Assembly: GCF_902364365.1 (NCBI RefSeq)
Contig: NZ_CABJDN010000008.1
Coordinates: 176,542 to 240,541, forward strand
Reading direction: 5' to 3'
Source: Bacteroides intestinalis
GTDB taxonomy: Bacteria > Bacteroidota > Bacteroidia > Bacteroidales > Bacteroidaceae
DNA: 64,000 bases
Shown here: piece by piece, positions 17,833 to 29,450 of the stretch
How the letters are laid out: every line of letters begins with the position of its first letter
Numbering within the stretch: position 1 is the stretch's first letter
Notes under the pieces: model-generated
The model's input: the letters and a program-made list of their open reading frames with translations, nothing else
The model's database searches: none
What the model was told of the DNA's origin: nothing
Made by a program: the position numbers and the translations under genes

Positions 17833-17840
17833 CAAAATTA
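17833..17840 (-). promoter_or_regulatory. DUF3078 gene promoter -7 element
   Basis: Minus-strand TAATTTTG, 27 bases before the start codon. -33 match weak. Confidence 0.5.
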
Positions 17841-17941
17841 AATTAAAATGTTTAGAAAACATAGAAATGAAGAAAGAAAAAGAAAACATGCTTTTTTAAT
17901 AATTGTTTCGCCGAAACTTTATGTACTTCCTCTTTTTTTTG

Positions 17942-17949
17942 TAATTTTG
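17942..17949 (+). promoter_or_regulatory. pyrG promoter -7 element
   Basis: TAATTTTG. It leaves an mRNA leader of roughly 80 nt before the GTG start of pyrG. Confidence 0.5.
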
Positions 17950-17980
17950 CGCTTTTTAAGTCTCACGTGTAGACAGATAG

Positions 17981-19669
<1,689 letters not shown>

Positions 19670-19711
19670 GATTATTTCAATAATTATAAAATTGTAAACT
19701 AGAAATTATTC

Positions 19712-21562
19712 ATGGATAAAAACACCATTACAGGTCTTGTTTTAATAGCAATTTTGTTAGTCGGCTTCAGTTTTCTGAGTCGCCCCAGCAAAGAGCAATT
19801 GGAAGCACAGCAGCGTTATTATGATTCCATTGCGCTGGTACAGCAACGTGAAGAAGCACTGAAAGCCAAAGCAGATGCAGCATTGGCAAATGAAAAAGAT
19901 GTAGAAACAGTGGATTCTACTTCACTCTTCTTCAATGCTCTCCAAGGAACAGATTCGCTGATTACTATTCAGAACGACGTGGCTGAGTTGACCCTCAGCA
20001 CCAAAGGCGGTTCCATATTCTCCGCTGTATTGAAAGAGTATATGGAACAGGACAAGAAAACTCCTGTAACCTTATTCACCGGAAACGATGTTTCCATGAA
20101 TTTCCTTTTTTATAATAAAAAGGAAACAATACAGACTAAGGACTATTACTTCACCACTGTAAACCGTACGGACAGCACCGTAACGATGCGTCTGTCTGCC
20201 GACAGTGCAAGTTATATAGACTTTAAGTATGCATTGCATCCCAATACTTACCTGGTAGACTTTAGTATCGAAGCTAAAGGTATGGCAGATAAATTGGCAG
20301 CAAGCAATAACTATGTAGATATTGAATGGGCACAACGCGCCCGCCAGATTGAAAAGGGTTATGTATACGAGAACCGTTTGTCTGAGTTGACTTATAAGAT
20401 GCTGGGAAACGGTACAGACTACTTATCTGCTAATAAGGATGATGAAAAGGAAGTGCCGGAACGTTTGGACTGGATTGCTTTCAAGAATCAGTTCTTCTCT
20501 TCGGTATTCATTGCAGATGCTGACTTTGAGAAAACAAAGTTAGCTTCCAAAATGGAAAGAGAAGGTAGCGGATATATCAAAGACTACTCTGCCGAAATGA
20601 GCACAAGCTTTGACCCGACAGGTAAACAGCCTACACAAATGTTCTTCTACTTCGGCCCGAACCATTACAAGACGCTAACTGCGCTGGATAAGGGACGTGA
20701 AGAAAAATGGGAGTTGAACCGTTTGGTTTACTTGGGTTGGCCATTGATTCGTTGGATTAACAAATGGTTTACCATCAATATCTTCGACTGGTTGTCCGGT
20801 TGGGGCTTGAGTATGGGTATCGTATTGTTACTGATGACGTTGATTGTAAAAGCAGTCGTATTCCCGGCTACCTGGAAAACGTATATTTCTTCCGCCAAGA
20901 TGCGTGTGTTGAAACCGAAAATAGACGAGATCAACAAGAAGTATCCTAAGCAGGAAGATGCGATGAAGAAGCAGCAGGAAGTTATGGGAATGTACAGCCA
21001 GTATGGGGTGAGCCCAATGGGTGGTTGTTTGCCGATGTTGGTACAGTTCCCGGTTCTGATTGCCTTGTTTATGTTTGTACCGAGTGCTATCGAATTGCGT
21101 CAACAAAGCTTCTTGTGGGCTGATGACCTTTCAACATACGATGCTTTCATCAACTTCCCATTCAATATTCCGTTCCTGGGGAGTCACCTCAGCTTGTTCT
21201 GCTTGCTGATGACGGTTGTGAACATTCTGAACTCCAAGTTCATGATGCAGCAACAGGATACCGGAGCAAACCCTCAGATGGCAGCGATGAAGTGGATGAC
21301 ATACCTCATGCCGATTATGATGTTGTTCATCTTGAACAGTTATCCTTCAGGTTTGAACTATTACTACTTCATATCGACATTAATTAGTGTGGTGACTACT
21401 CTCATTCTGCGTAAAACTACGAATGAAGAGAAGCTCCTTGCCCAATTGGAAGCCCGAAAGAAAGATCCGAAGAAAGCTAAAAAAACCGGCTTTGCTGCCC
21501 GCCTGGAGGCAATGCAGAAACAACAGGAACAGTTGTTGAAAGAGAGACAGAATAAAAAGTAA
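19712..21562 (+). CDS. yidC: Membrane protein insertase YidC
   Basis: 616 residues. YidC inserts proteins into the inner membrane alone or with Sec. An N-terminal anchor ([18 protein letters not shown]) is followed by the large periplasmic domain (about 25-345) and the five-helix insertase core, with [20 protein letters not shown] and [20 protein letters not shown], then [20 protein letters not shown]. The basic C-terminal tail is typical of Bacteroidetes. A terminator follows. Confidence 0.97.
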   Translation: MDKNTITGLVLIAILLVGFSFLSRPSKEQLEAQQRYYDSIALVQQREEALKAKADAALANEKDVETVDSTSLFFNALQGTDSLITIQNDVAELTLSTKGGSIFSAVLKEYMEQDKKTPVTLFTGNDVSMNFLFYNKKETIQTKDYYFTTVNRTDSTVTMRLSADSASYIDFKYALHPNTYLVDFSIEAKGMADKLAASNNYVDIEWAQRARQIEKGYVYENRLSELTYKMLGNGTDYLSANKDDEKEVPERLDWIAFKNQFFSSVFIADADFEKTKLASKMEREGSGYIKDYSAEMSTSFDPTGKQPTQMFFYFGPNHYKTLTALDKGREEKWELNRLVYLGWPLIRWINKWFTINIFDWLSGWGLSMGIVLLLMTLIVKAVVFPATWKTYISSAKMRVLKPKIDEINKKYPKQEDAMKKQQEVMGMYSQYGVSPMGGCLPMLVQFPVLIALFMFVPSAIELRQQSFLWADDLSTYDAFINFPFNIPFLGSHLSLFCLLMTVVNILNSKFMMQQQDTGANPQMAAMKWMTYLMPIMMLFILNSYPSGLNYYYFISTLISVVTTLILRKTTNEEKLLAQLEARKKDPKKAKKTGFAARLEAMQKQQEQLLKERQNKK

Positions 21563-21589
21563 GTCTCCGCTTTTCATCACTTGATAATA

Positions 21590-21627
21590 AAAGCCGGGCA
21601 ATTGATGTAATTGTCCGGCTTTCTTTC
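21590..21627 (+). terminator. Intrinsic terminator of pyrG-yidC
   Basis: AAAGCCGG (21590-21597) pairs with CCGGCTTT (21615-21622), extended by CAATT/AATTG inside, then a T-rich tail. Confidence 0.8.
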
Positions 21628-21655
21628 TCTTATAACTACTATAACTATAAGTCAA

Positions 21656-22987
21656 ATGAAAACTAAATACACCAACAAACAGATCTGGATGATAGCCTAT
21701 CCGATTCTCATCAGTCTGCTGATGGAACAAATGATAGGTATGACAGACACAGCCTTCCTGGGACGGGTAGGCGAAGTAGAATTGGGAGCATCAGCCATTG
21801 CAGGTGTCTTCTACATGGTAATATTCATGGTTGCTTTCGGCTTCAGCATCGGAGCACAGATACTTATTGCACGACGCAATGGAGAACAGCAATACAAGGA
21901 AATCGGAAACCTGTTCTATCAAGGCATATACTTCCAGATAGGATTGGCTGTAGTTATGTTCATCCTCTCCTACTGCTTTTCTCCCTTGATTCTGAAACGT
22001 ATCGTAGCATCGGAGCATATCTACGAAGCAGCCACCAGCTATTTGAATTGGCGCGTATTCGGAGCATTTTTCTCATTCAGTGGAGTTATGTTCCGCGCCT
22101 TCTTCCTGGGCACAACGCAGACCAAGACGCTGACGTTAAACTCTGTAGTAATGGTGTTGAGTAACGTAGTATTCAACTATATACTGATCTTCGGTAAATT
22201 CGGATTTCCGGCTCTCGGCATTGCCGGTGCTGCTATCGGTTCATCACTTGCCGAACTCGTTTCACTGGTCTTCTTTATCTTATATACCCGCTACCACATC
22301 GACTGCCAGAAGTATGGACTGGACCGCATTCCAAAGTTCTGCATGGAAGTATTGAAACGTATGCTGAACGTCTCCTTCTGGACAATGATACAGAACTTTT
22401 TTTCATTGTCCACTTGGTTCTTGTTCTTCCTTTATGTAGAACATCTGGGCGAACGTTCACTGGCTGTGACGAATATTATCCGTAATGTGTCCGGTATATT
22501 ATTCATGGTACTCATGGCATTTGCCTCTACGTGCGGTTCACTGGTCAGCAACCTGATCGGTGCAGGCGAGAAAGATTGCGTGGCGGGAACTATCCGGCAA
22601 CACATACGCCTCGGCTATATGTTTGTATTGCCGCTGGCACTGTTGTTCTCTCTATTCCCTAAGTTGATACTGGGTATTTACACAGATATGCCGGATTTGC
22701 AGGATGCGGCAGTACATTCACTCTGGGTGATGTGTTCCACATATCTGTTCCTTGTGCCCGCCAACGTCTATTTCCAGGCAGTATCGGGAACCGGAAACAC
22801 ACGCACGGCACTGGTGATGGAGTTAATCACTCTGGTCATCTACGTAGCCTACATCAGTTACATCATTCTCTATTTAAAACTGGATGTAGCTCTTTGCTGG
22901 ACCTCTGAAATGGTTTATTCCACATTCATTTTAATACTCTGCTGGAATTACATTAAACGGGGACGATGGCAAGAGAAACGCATATAA
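21656..22987 (+). CDS. MATE family efflux transporter
   Basis: 443 residues from the ATG at 21656 (MKTKYTNKQIWMIAYPILI); the longer upstream frame runs through the terminator and is not used. Twelve membrane segments in two homologous halves. GMTDTAFLGRVGEVELGASA is the first-half MATE signature and TRTALVMELITLVIYVAYIS ends the second half. Cation-coupled export of drugs or metabolites; the substrate cannot be inferred. Confidence 0.92.
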   Translation: MKTKYTNKQIWMIAYPILISLLMEQMIGMTDTAFLGRVGEVELGASAIAGVFYMVIFMVAFGFSIGAQILIARRNGEQQYKEIGNLFYQGIYFQIGLAVVMFILSYCFSPLILKRIVASEHIYEAATSYLNWRVFGAFFSFSGVMFRAFFLGTTQTKTLTLNSVVMVLSNVVFNYILIFGKFGFPALGIAGAAIGSSLAELVSLVFFILYTRYHIDCQKYGLDRIPKFCMEVLKRMLNVSFWTMIQNFFSLSTWFLFFLYVEHLGERSLAVTNIIRNVSGILFMVLMAFASTCGSLVSNLIGAGEKDCVAGTIRQHIRLGYMFVLPLALLFSLFPKLILGIYTDMPDLQDAAVHSLWVMCSTYLFLVPANVYFQAVSGTGNTRTALVMELITLVIYVAYISYIILYLKLDVALCWTSEMVYSTFILILCWNYIKRGRWQEKRI

Positions 22988-22991
22988 TTTG

Positions 22992-22999
22992 TATATTTG
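22992..22999 (+). promoter_or_regulatory. S9 peptidase promoter -7 element
   Basis: TATATTTG, 29 bases before the ATG at 23029. No clear -33 TTTG. Confidence 0.55.
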
Positions 23000-23028
23000 T
23001 CGCAAAATAACTGTAACGAACAACCTAT

Positions 23029-25137
23029 ATGAAACAAGTAAACTTATTGCTTATGTCAGCAGCTATGACATTGGCTGCCTGCGGCGGGACAAAAGACGCA
23101 GGGCAAGCCGGAGCACCGCTTATCGAGCGGTCGGACATCAAGATTGAAGGCAAGCGCATGACTCCCGAAGCTCTCTGGGCCATGGGGCGTATCGGCGGTG
23201 TAGCCGTATCTCCCGATGAAAAGCAGATTGCTTACACGGTAGCTTACTACAGTGTGCCGGAGAACAAGAGTAACCGTGAAGTCTTTGTGATGAACACAGA
23301 TGGAACAGGCAACCAACAAATCACCCATACCCCTTGGCAGGAGAACGAAGTGAACTGGATAAAAGGCGGCACTAAACTGGCGTTCCTTTCCAATGAAGGT
23401 GGCAGCAGCCAGTTGTGGGAAATGAACCCGGACGGTAGCGGACGCAAGCAATTAACGCAATATGATGGTGATATCGAAGGTTATTCTTTCTCCCCCGACG
23501 GCAAGAAGTTACTTTTCATTGCACAAGTGAAAACCAAACAAAGTACCGCGGATAAGTATCCCGATCTGCCTAAAGCAACGGGTATCATCGTTACTGACCT
23601 GATGTACAAACACTGGGATGAATGGGTAACCGGTGCTCCACATCCTTTTGTAGCCGATTTTGATGGAAACAGTATCAGTAATATAAAAGATATACTGGAA
23701 GGAGAACCTTATGAAAGCCCGATGAGACCTTGGGGTGGCATCGAGCAACTGGCATGGAGTCCTGCCGGAGACAAGGTGGCATATACTTGCCGTAAAAAGA
23801 CCGGTCTGGCTTATGCTATCTCCACCAACTCGGATATTTACATCTATGATCTTGCAACTAAGAAGACAGACAATATCACCGAAGCAAACAAAGGTTACGA
23901 CACGAATCCTCAATACTCTCCCGATGGTAAATACATTGCTTGGCAGAGCATGGAACGTGACGGTTATGAAGCAGATTTAAACCGCCTCTTCATTATGAAT
24001 CTGGAAACAGGTGAGAAACGTTTCGTCAGCAAGGAATTTGAATCGAATGTAGATGGTTTCTTATGGAATAAGGACTCAAAGAGCATTTATTTCATTGGTG
24101 TCTGGCATGGTGAAACGCAGATTTATAATGTAGACCTTGCTGCCAATGATAAAGTTACACAGTTGACAGACGGCATGTATGACTATGCTTCCCTTGCCCT
24201 TGCAGAAGATAAAGTAATAGCTTTACGCCATTCTATGAGCATGGGCGATGAAATCTATGCCGTATCTGCTACCCGCAACGGTGATGCTTTTGCCGAGGCA
24301 AAGCAACTGACCTTCGAAAACAAGCAGATTTACGAGCAATTGGAAATGGGTAAGGTTGAAGCTCGCTGGATGAAAACTACAGATGGCAAACAGATGCTGA
24401 CATGGGTAATCTATCCGCCGCAGTTTGACCCGAATAAGAAATACCCTACCCTCCTATTCTGTGAAGGTGGTCCGCAGAGCCCCGTAAGTCAGTTCTGGAG
24501 CTATCGTTGGAACTTCCAGATTATGGCTGCCAACGATTATATCATCGTAGCTCCCAACCGCCGCGGTCTTCCGGGCTTCGGAGTAGAATGGAATGAGGCT
24601 ATCAGTGGTGATTACGGTGGTCAGTGTATGAAGGATTATTTCACAGCTATCGACGAAATGGCTAAAGAACCGTTTGTAGACAAAGCCCGTCTCGGTTGTG
24701 TAGGCGCCAGCTTCGGCGGCTTCTCCGTTTATTGGCTTGCCGGACATCATGACAAGCGATTCAAAGCATTCATCGCACATGATGGTATCTTCAACATGGA
24801 AATGCAATATCTGGAAACTGAAGAAAAATGGTTTGCCAACTGGGACATGGGTGGCGCATACTGGGAAAAGCAGAATCCGGTGGCTCAACGCACATTCGCC
24901 AACTCTCCACACCAGTTTGTAGACAAATGGGATACACCTATCCTTTGTATTCATGGCGAAAAGGACTACCGCATTCTTGCCAACCAGGCAATGGCTGCTT
25001 TTGATGCTGCCGTAATGCGTGGCGTTCCTGCCGAACTGCTGATCTATCCGGACGAAAACCACTGGGTACTGAAACCTCAGAATGGTATCCTCTGGCAGCG
25101 CACATTCTTCGAATGGCTGGACAAATGGCTGAAATAA
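23029..25137 (+). CDS. S9 family (prolyl oligopeptidase-type) peptidase lipoprotein
   Basis: 702 residues. Signal peptide with lipobox (AAMTLAACGG, Cys at about 18), so it is probably lipid-anchored and exported. Residues about 50-430 form a TolB/DPP-like propeller (SPDEKQIAYT, SPDGKKLLFI, SPDGKYIAWQ repeats). The C-terminal alpha/beta hydrolase has the nucleophile Ser561 in GASFGGFS and the catalytic His in PDENHWV near 678. Likely a dipeptidyl- or oligopeptidase acting on peptides in the periplasm or at the surface. The strong hairpin at 25137-25181 ends it. Confidence 0.92.
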   Translation: MKQVNLLLMSAAMTLAACGGTKDAGQAGAPLIERSDIKIEGKRMTPEALWAMGRIGGVAVSPDEKQIAYTVAYYSVPENKSNREVFVMNTDGTGNQQITHTPWQENEVNWIKGGTKLAFLSNEGGSSQLWEMNPDGSGRKQLTQYDGDIEGYSFSPDGKKLLFIAQVKTKQSTADKYPDLPKATGIIVTDLMYKHWDEWVTGAPHPFVADFDGNSISNIKDILEGEPYESPMRPWGGIEQLAWSPAGDKVAYTCRKKTGLAYAISTNSDIYIYDLATKKTDNITEANKGYDTNPQYSPDGKYIAWQSMERDGYEADLNRLFIMNLETGEKRFVSKEFESNVDGFLWNKDSKSIYFIGVWHGETQIYNVDLAANDKVTQLTDGMYDYASLALAEDKVIALRHSMSMGDEIYAVSATRNGDAFAEAKQLTFENKQIYEQLEMGKVEARWMKTTDGKQMLTWVIYPPQFDPNKKYPTLLFCEGGPQSPVSQFWSYRWNFQIMAANDYIIVAPNRRGLPGFGVEWNEAISGDYGGQCMKDYFTAIDEMAKEPFVDKARLGCVGASFGGFSVYWLAGHHDKRFKAFIAHDGIFNMEMQYLETEEKWFANWDMGGAYWEKQNPVAQRTFANSPHQFVDKWDTPILCIHGEKDYRILANQAMAAFDAAVMRGVPAELLIYPDENHWVLKPQNGILWQRTFFEWLDKWLK

Positions 25138-25181
25138 AAAAACAGACCATCTATTCGTTATGAATAGATGGTCTGTTTTTT
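25137..25181. terminator. Bidirectional terminator between S9 peptidase and lipB
   Basis: A 20-bp perfect stem (25137-25156 with 25162-25181, 5-nt loop) beginning with A6 and ending with T6, thus active both ways. It contains the lipB stop codon. Confidence 0.9.
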
Positions 25182-25842
25182 ATCTATGAAGTAATTCTTG
25201 CAATTCCCTGCACAGTCGCTGTTTCACCTCTCCCATCGGCACCTCCCGTTTCAGCTCCTGCTGAAGTGAAGTGACTCCCTTATCTATAAATCCACAAGGA
25301 TGGATATAACTGAAATAGCGTAAATCTGTATTCACATTCAGTGCCAGCCCGTGCATGGTGACGAAATGGCTGCTACGCACACCAATGGCACATATCTTAC
25401 GGGCACGTAGCGTATCCCCTTCCAGCCACACACCTGTTGCTTTCTCCAATCTTCCGGCAGTGATGCCATAAGAGGCACACACACGGATGACTGCTTCCTC
25501 CAGCAAGTGCACATACTCCTTCAGTCCAAGAGAAAATTCTTCAAGGTTCAGGATAGGATAACACACCAACTGCCCCGGCCCGTGATAGGTAATATCTCCG
25601 CCCCGGTCGATATGATAGAGCGTGGCTCCTATCTTCTGAAGCTGTTCTTCACTCAGCAACATATTTCCTTCTTTACCGCTACGGCCTAAAGTATAAACGT
25701 GCGGATGTTCACACAAAATAATGTGATTTTCATACTCCTCCCCCGCCTGCTTGGCGCGAACAAGAGCATCAAACCACTCCGTCTGCCGGATCCATGCATC
25801 AGCATACGGAATGATATTCCAATCTATGACATTCAGTTTCAT
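25180..25842 (-). CDS. lipB: Octanoyltransferase (lipoyl biosynthesis)
   Basis: 220 residues. LipB moves octanoyl from acyl carrier protein to lipoate-dependent enzymes. Motifs: GRSGKEGN and RGGDITYHGPGQLVCYPIL near the middle, the Lys region EKATGVW, MHGLALNVN, and the catalytic Cys183 in HPCGFIDKGVTSL. Normal length. A TAACTTTG element lies only five bases upstream of the start codon, suggesting a very short or absent leader. Confidence 0.96.
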   Translation of the reverse strand: MKLNVIDWNIIPYADAWIRQTEWFDALVRAKQAGEEYENHIILCEHPHVYTLGRSGKEGNMLLSEEQLQKIGATLYHIDRGGDITYHGPGQLVCYPILNLEEFSLGLKEYVHLLEEAVIRVCASYGITAGRLEKATGVWLEGDTLRARKICAIGVRSSHFVTMHGLALNVNTDLRYFSYIHPCGFIDKGVTSLQQELKREVPMGEVKQRLCRELQELLHR

Positions 25843-25847
25843 GCCGA

Positions 25848-25855
25848 CAAAGTTA
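25848..25855 (-). promoter_or_regulatory. Possible lipB promoter -7 element next to the start codon
   Basis: Minus-strand TAACTTTG, five bases from the lipB ATG. The -33 element is not seen, so support is moderate. Confidence 0.45.
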
Positions 25856-25875
25856 AGATTTTAGGGATAAAATCG

Positions 25876-25883
25876 TATATTTG
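25876..25883 (+). promoter_or_regulatory. AraC-type regulator promoter -7 element
   Basis: TATATTTG, 21 bases before the ATG at 25905. It is divergent from, and interleaved with, the lipB promoter region. Confidence 0.5.
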
Positions 25884-25904
25884 CCGACAGCAAAATGAAA
25901 AAAG

Positions 25905-26738
25905 ATGAAACATAACTTCCCACAAGTAGATTTGCCGGTCGAAATGCTGGCATGGAGAGATGTTACAGAAGATATTCTGAATCTCTATCGCCAGTCGTGT
26001 CGATTGAAGGCTTGCATTTTCGCATTATGCACCGAAGGAACTATCAAGGCATCCATCAATCTGATGGAATATGAAATCAAAAAGAATGATTTGATTATCC
26101 TGATGCCGGGCACTATCATACAGCTCAATGAACAAAAAGAAAAAGTCCGGCTCTGCTTTGCAGGATTTTCCGCCCACTGTGTCAATGGCATCAATCTGCT
26201 ACAAGCTACTATGGGTTCATTCTCCAAAATATGGGACAATCCGATTGTCAATGTGAGCGATACCATAGCCTCTTATTTTGTAGATTACTTCGCATTACTG
26301 ACCCGGATATCTATCTCTCACCCCACCAGTACAGCAATGGCACAAAGCGTACTTCACAGCATTTTGCTGGGAATTAATACCCTCTATGCCCGTCGTCCGC
26401 AAAACATTCTTGCCAAAAGCCGTAAGGAGGAGATTTGCCATAAATTCGTGCAACTGGTTATTGAAAACTATATGACGGAACGGCGTGCCCAATTCTATGC
26501 CGACAAACTGGGAATCTCCCTGCAGCACCTCAGCACTACCGTAAAACAAGTAACTGGAAGGAATGTGCTTGATATCATTTCACATGTAGTCATCATCGAC
26601 GTCAAGGCACGGTTGAAATCTACAGATATGACTATCCAGGAGATAGCCTATTCACTGAACTTCCCCAGTGCCTCTTTCTTTGGAAAGTACTTCAAGAGGC
26701 ACATGGGGATGAGTCCGTTGGAATATAGAAATAGTTAG
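25905..26738 (+). CDS. AraC family transcriptional regulator
   Basis: 277 residues. The last 100 residues hold the double helix-turn-helix: [20 protein letters not shown] and [20 protein letters not shown], then the signature [13 protein letters not shown]. The N-terminal 150 residues look like a cupin-type sensing domain ([20 protein letters not shown]). The effector is unknown. It converges on copA with a four-base overlap of the stop regions, so regulation of the metal operon is possible but not shown. Confidence 0.9.
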   Translation: MKHNFPQVDLPVEMLAWRDVTEDILNLYRQSCRLKACIFALCTEGTIKASINLMEYEIKKNDLIILMPGTIIQLNEQKEKVRLCFAGFSAHCVNGINLLQATMGSFSKIWDNPIVNVSDTIASYFVDYFALLTRISISHPTSTAMAQSVLHSILLGINTLYARRPQNILAKSRKEEICHKFVQLVIENYMTERRAQFYADKLGISLQHLSTTVKQVTGRNVLDIISHVVIIDVKARLKSTDMTIQEIAYSLNFPSASFFGKYFKRHMGMSPLEYRNS

Positions 26739-28942
26739 TATCTCAGTCGAAGGCTGTTCAATACCACCGATACACTGGAGAACGCCATAGCGGCACTTGC
26801 CAGCATAGGGTTCAGCAACAATCCGTTGATGGGATAAAGCAGTCCTGCTGCAATAGGAATGCCTATCAGGTTATAGATAAATGCCCAAAACAGATTCTGA
26901 TGAATCAAACGTACAGTTTGCCGGGAGAGGTTGAATGCTTTCGGCAATAGTAATAGGTCCGAAGTCATGAGGGTTACCATCGCTACATCCATAGCAATAT
27001 CAGTTCCTTTACCCATGGCAATGCTGACATCGGCACAAGCCAAAGCCTGTGAGTCATTGATGCCATCGCCTACCATCGCCACCGTCTTTCCTTGAAGCTG
27101 GAGCTGACGGACAAACTCTTCCTTGTCATCTGGCATAGCATCAGAAATGTATTGGATATTACCCAAGCGTGCGGCAACAGAAGAAGCAGTACGTTCTCCG
27201 TCTCCCGTCAGCATATATACATCAATACCCTGAGTACGAAGTTCGCGGACAGCTTCAACGGAAGTAGCTTTTATCTGGTCCTTGATAGCTACAATGGCAA
27301 GCAGTTCATTCTTACGTCCAAAGTAAATGATACTGCAACCATCCGATTCATACTGGGCCAGCATCTCTCCCAATACATCAGTAAGAGCGGCATGATAATC
27401 TTTCAATAGCTTATGACTGCCTGCCCAATACTCAATACCCTGATAAGAGACTTTGATCCCTTTTCCGGTAATACTTTCAAAACTGTCCAAAGCTGCAGGT
27501 TCGATATGCTCCTGTTCTTGCAGAGCAGTCACAATAGCACCTGCCAACGGATGTTCGGATTTAAGTTCGGCAGCCAGAAGAACATCTTTATAGTGTTCCT
27601 CCTGCGGCTGTGCCCATAACCATCCGGTAACAGTGGGATGCCCTTCAGTCAATGTGCCGGTCTTATCCAACACTACCACATTCACCTTTCGCATCTGTTC
27701 CAACGCAACAGCATCTTTTATCAGAATATGATGATCGGCAGCTTTACCAATACCTACCATCAAAGCTGTAGGCGTGGCCAACCCCAATGCACAGGGACAA
27801 GCAATCACCAATACGGAAACCGCCGATAACATGGCATGGGAAAGCATATCTACACCACCGAAGAACATCCAGATAAAGAATGTCAGTACAGACAAGCCCA
27901 ATACTACAGGAACAAAGATACCTGTCACCTTATCCACAATACGTTGTACGGGAGCTTTACTGCCCTGTGCTTCTTGCACCATACGGATAATACGCGCCAG
28001 CACCGTTTCACTACCCACTTTCTCGGCACGAATAATGAATGAACCTTTCTGATTGATGGTTCCAGCCAATACATGCGAACCGGTCTTCTTTTCTACCGGG
28101 ATAGGTTCACCGCTGATCATACTTTCATCAACATAAGAATCACCCTCGGTCAAAAAGCCGTCAACGGGAATTTGCTCACCGGGACGTACGCTGACTAGGT
28201 CGTCAATTCTCAGCTGTTCCAAAGGAATATCCTCTTCCTTACCGTTGCGCACCACGCGGGCTATCTTGGGTTGTAATCCCATTAGTTTGCGGATGGCAGT
28301 AGAAGTGTTACCTTTGGCACGCTCTTCCATCAACTTACCTGTCAGTACAAAAGCGATAATAACCACAGCAGCTTCATAATAAACATGAGGCTCCAAGCCA
28401 CGGCTATACCAGAAATCGGGGAAAAAGGTATTAAAAACGCTAAACAGAAAAGCAATGGATGTACTCAGTGCAACCAAGGTATCCATGTTACTGCGTCCCA
28501 GACGAGCCTGTTTCCAGGCACCGGTATAGAATGGTGTACCGAACAACACCAGTACTGGAATAGCCAATACCATCTGTATTTCATTAGAATAGGGTACATG
28601 CATAAAGACCATGGAAAGCAACAGCAGAGGAATAGCAAATAACCACGCTCCTATCACCCGCCCTTTCAGGCGGCGGTAACGCTTCTGTTGTTCTTCCTCC
28701 TGACGCTCTTCGGCATGTTCTTCCTCAATAATGAGGTCATAGCCCGCAGCCAGTACGGCAGCACGAATTTCTCCGGATGTCAGCTTATCCGTCTCATAGG
28801 AGACAGACAGTGTATTGGAAGCAAAGTTGACCGAAGCATCTGTAATGCCCACCAACTTGCGAACGGTCTTTTCTACGTTATTGGCGCATCCCGCACAATG
28901 CATGTTCAGTACGGGAAACGTCTGTTTCTTTAAATTAGCCAT
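26735..28942 (-). CDS. copA: Copper-type P1B ATPase
   Basis: 735 residues. One N-terminal heavy-metal domain with MHCAGC (Cys16, Cys19), eight membrane helices, the metal-path motif CPC at 382-384 (P1B-1, Cu+ type), the phosphorylated Asp426 in [17 protein letters not shown] in the nucleotide domain, and [20 protein letters not shown] at the hinge. It exports Cu+ (or Ag+) from the cytoplasm. It is last in a run with an HMA protein, a TonB receptor and a Cys-rich protein, which supports a copper-handling operon. Confidence 0.93.
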   Translation of the reverse strand: MANLKKQTFPVLNMHCAGCANNVEKTVRKLVGITDASVNFASNTLSVSYETDKLTSGEIRAAVLAAGYDLIIEEEHAEERQEEEQQKRYRRLKGRVIGAWLFAIPLLLLSMVFMHVPYSNEIQMVLAIPVLVLFGTPFYTGAWKQARLGRSNMDTLVALSTSIAFLFSVFNTFFPDFWYSRGLEPHVYYEAAVVIIAFVLTGKLMEERAKGNTSTAIRKLMGLQPKIARVVRNGKEEDIPLEQLRIDDLVSVRPGEQIPVDGFLTEGDSYVDESMISGEPIPVEKKTGSHVLAGTINQKGSFIIRAEKVGSETVLARIIRMVQEAQGSKAPVQRIVDKVTGIFVPVVLGLSVLTFFIWMFFGGVDMLSHAMLSAVSVLVIACPCALGLATPTALMVGIGKAADHHILIKDAVALEQMRKVNVVVLDKTGTLTEGHPTVTGWLWAQPQEEHYKDVLLAAELKSEHPLAGAIVTALQEQEHIEPAALDSFESITGKGIKVSYQGIEYWAGSHKLLKDYHAALTDVLGEMLAQYESDGCSIIYFGRKNELLAIVAIKDQIKATSVEAVRELRTQGIDVYMLTGDGERTASSVAARLGNIQYISDAMPDDKEEFVRQLQLQGKTVAMVGDGINDSQALACADVSIAMGKGTDIAMDVAMVTLMTSDLLLLPKAFNLSRQTVRLIHQNLFWAFIYNLIGIPIAAGLLYPINGLLLNPMLASAAMAFSSVSVVLNSLRLRY

Positions 28943-29100
28943 ATATATTGTTTTTATGATTTATCAAAATTAGCTGATAATTGTACAAGAATGGGAGGAA
29001 TGATAATATAACAGGCTGAAAGGCTTATATGCCTATTGCAAATTATCATTCAGCCCATACTCATACAGTAAATAACAATCTCTACAGGCTGTTTGTTCGA
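28943..29100 (-). other. Gap with hairpins between HMA gene and copA
   Basis: 158 bases. AATGATAAT (28999-29007) pairs with ATTATCATT (29042-29050) around an inner GGC/GCC hairpin. A promoter-like TAATTTTG on the minus strand (28972-28965) could give copA its own transcript. Confidence 0.45.
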
Positions 29101-29412
29101 CTACTTCTTATCCTCTTGCTTCGCCTCCTTAACGAACTCAGCTTCGTAGTTGAACTTCTTGAAACCAGCTTTCAGTTTGTCTACATTTGTCTTTTCAGCA
29201 TCGTAGGTAATAGACACAGTTTTTGTTTTCAAGTCTGTAGAGAATTCTTTTACTCCTTTCTCAAATTTAATGTTGCTTTTCACTTTCCGCTCACAGTTTT
29301 CGCAATGCATCTGTGAAACTTTAAAAACAGCGGTACGGATATCTTTTGCCATCACTGCTGTTACACTCAATAAAGCTACTACGAGGGCAGCCATCACTCT
29401 TTTTGTTTTCAT
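29101..29412 (-). CDS. Secreted heavy-metal-associated (HMA) domain protein
   Basis: 103 residues. A signal peptide (VMAALVVALLSVTAVMA) is followed by one HMA fold with the metal-binding CENC at residues 37-40 (VSQMHCENCERKV) and a Lys/Glu-rich tail. Likely a periplasmic Cu+ carrier. It is 38 bases after the TonB receptor and 158 before copA, in the same direction. Confidence 0.9.
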   Translation of the reverse strand: MKTKRVMAALVVALLSVTAVMAKDIRTAVFKVSQMHCENCERKVKSNIKFEKGVKEFSTDLKTKTVSITYDAEKTNVDKLKAGFKKFNYEAEFVKEAKQEDKK

Positions 29413-29450
29413 AAATATCTCCTTATTTTGAGTTTATATAAAATTAGATT

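Noticed and set aside
24454..25062. 202-residue minus-strand frame over the S9 peptidase
   Set aside because: Opposite-strand shadow of the catalytic domain, whose codons and motifs are intact.
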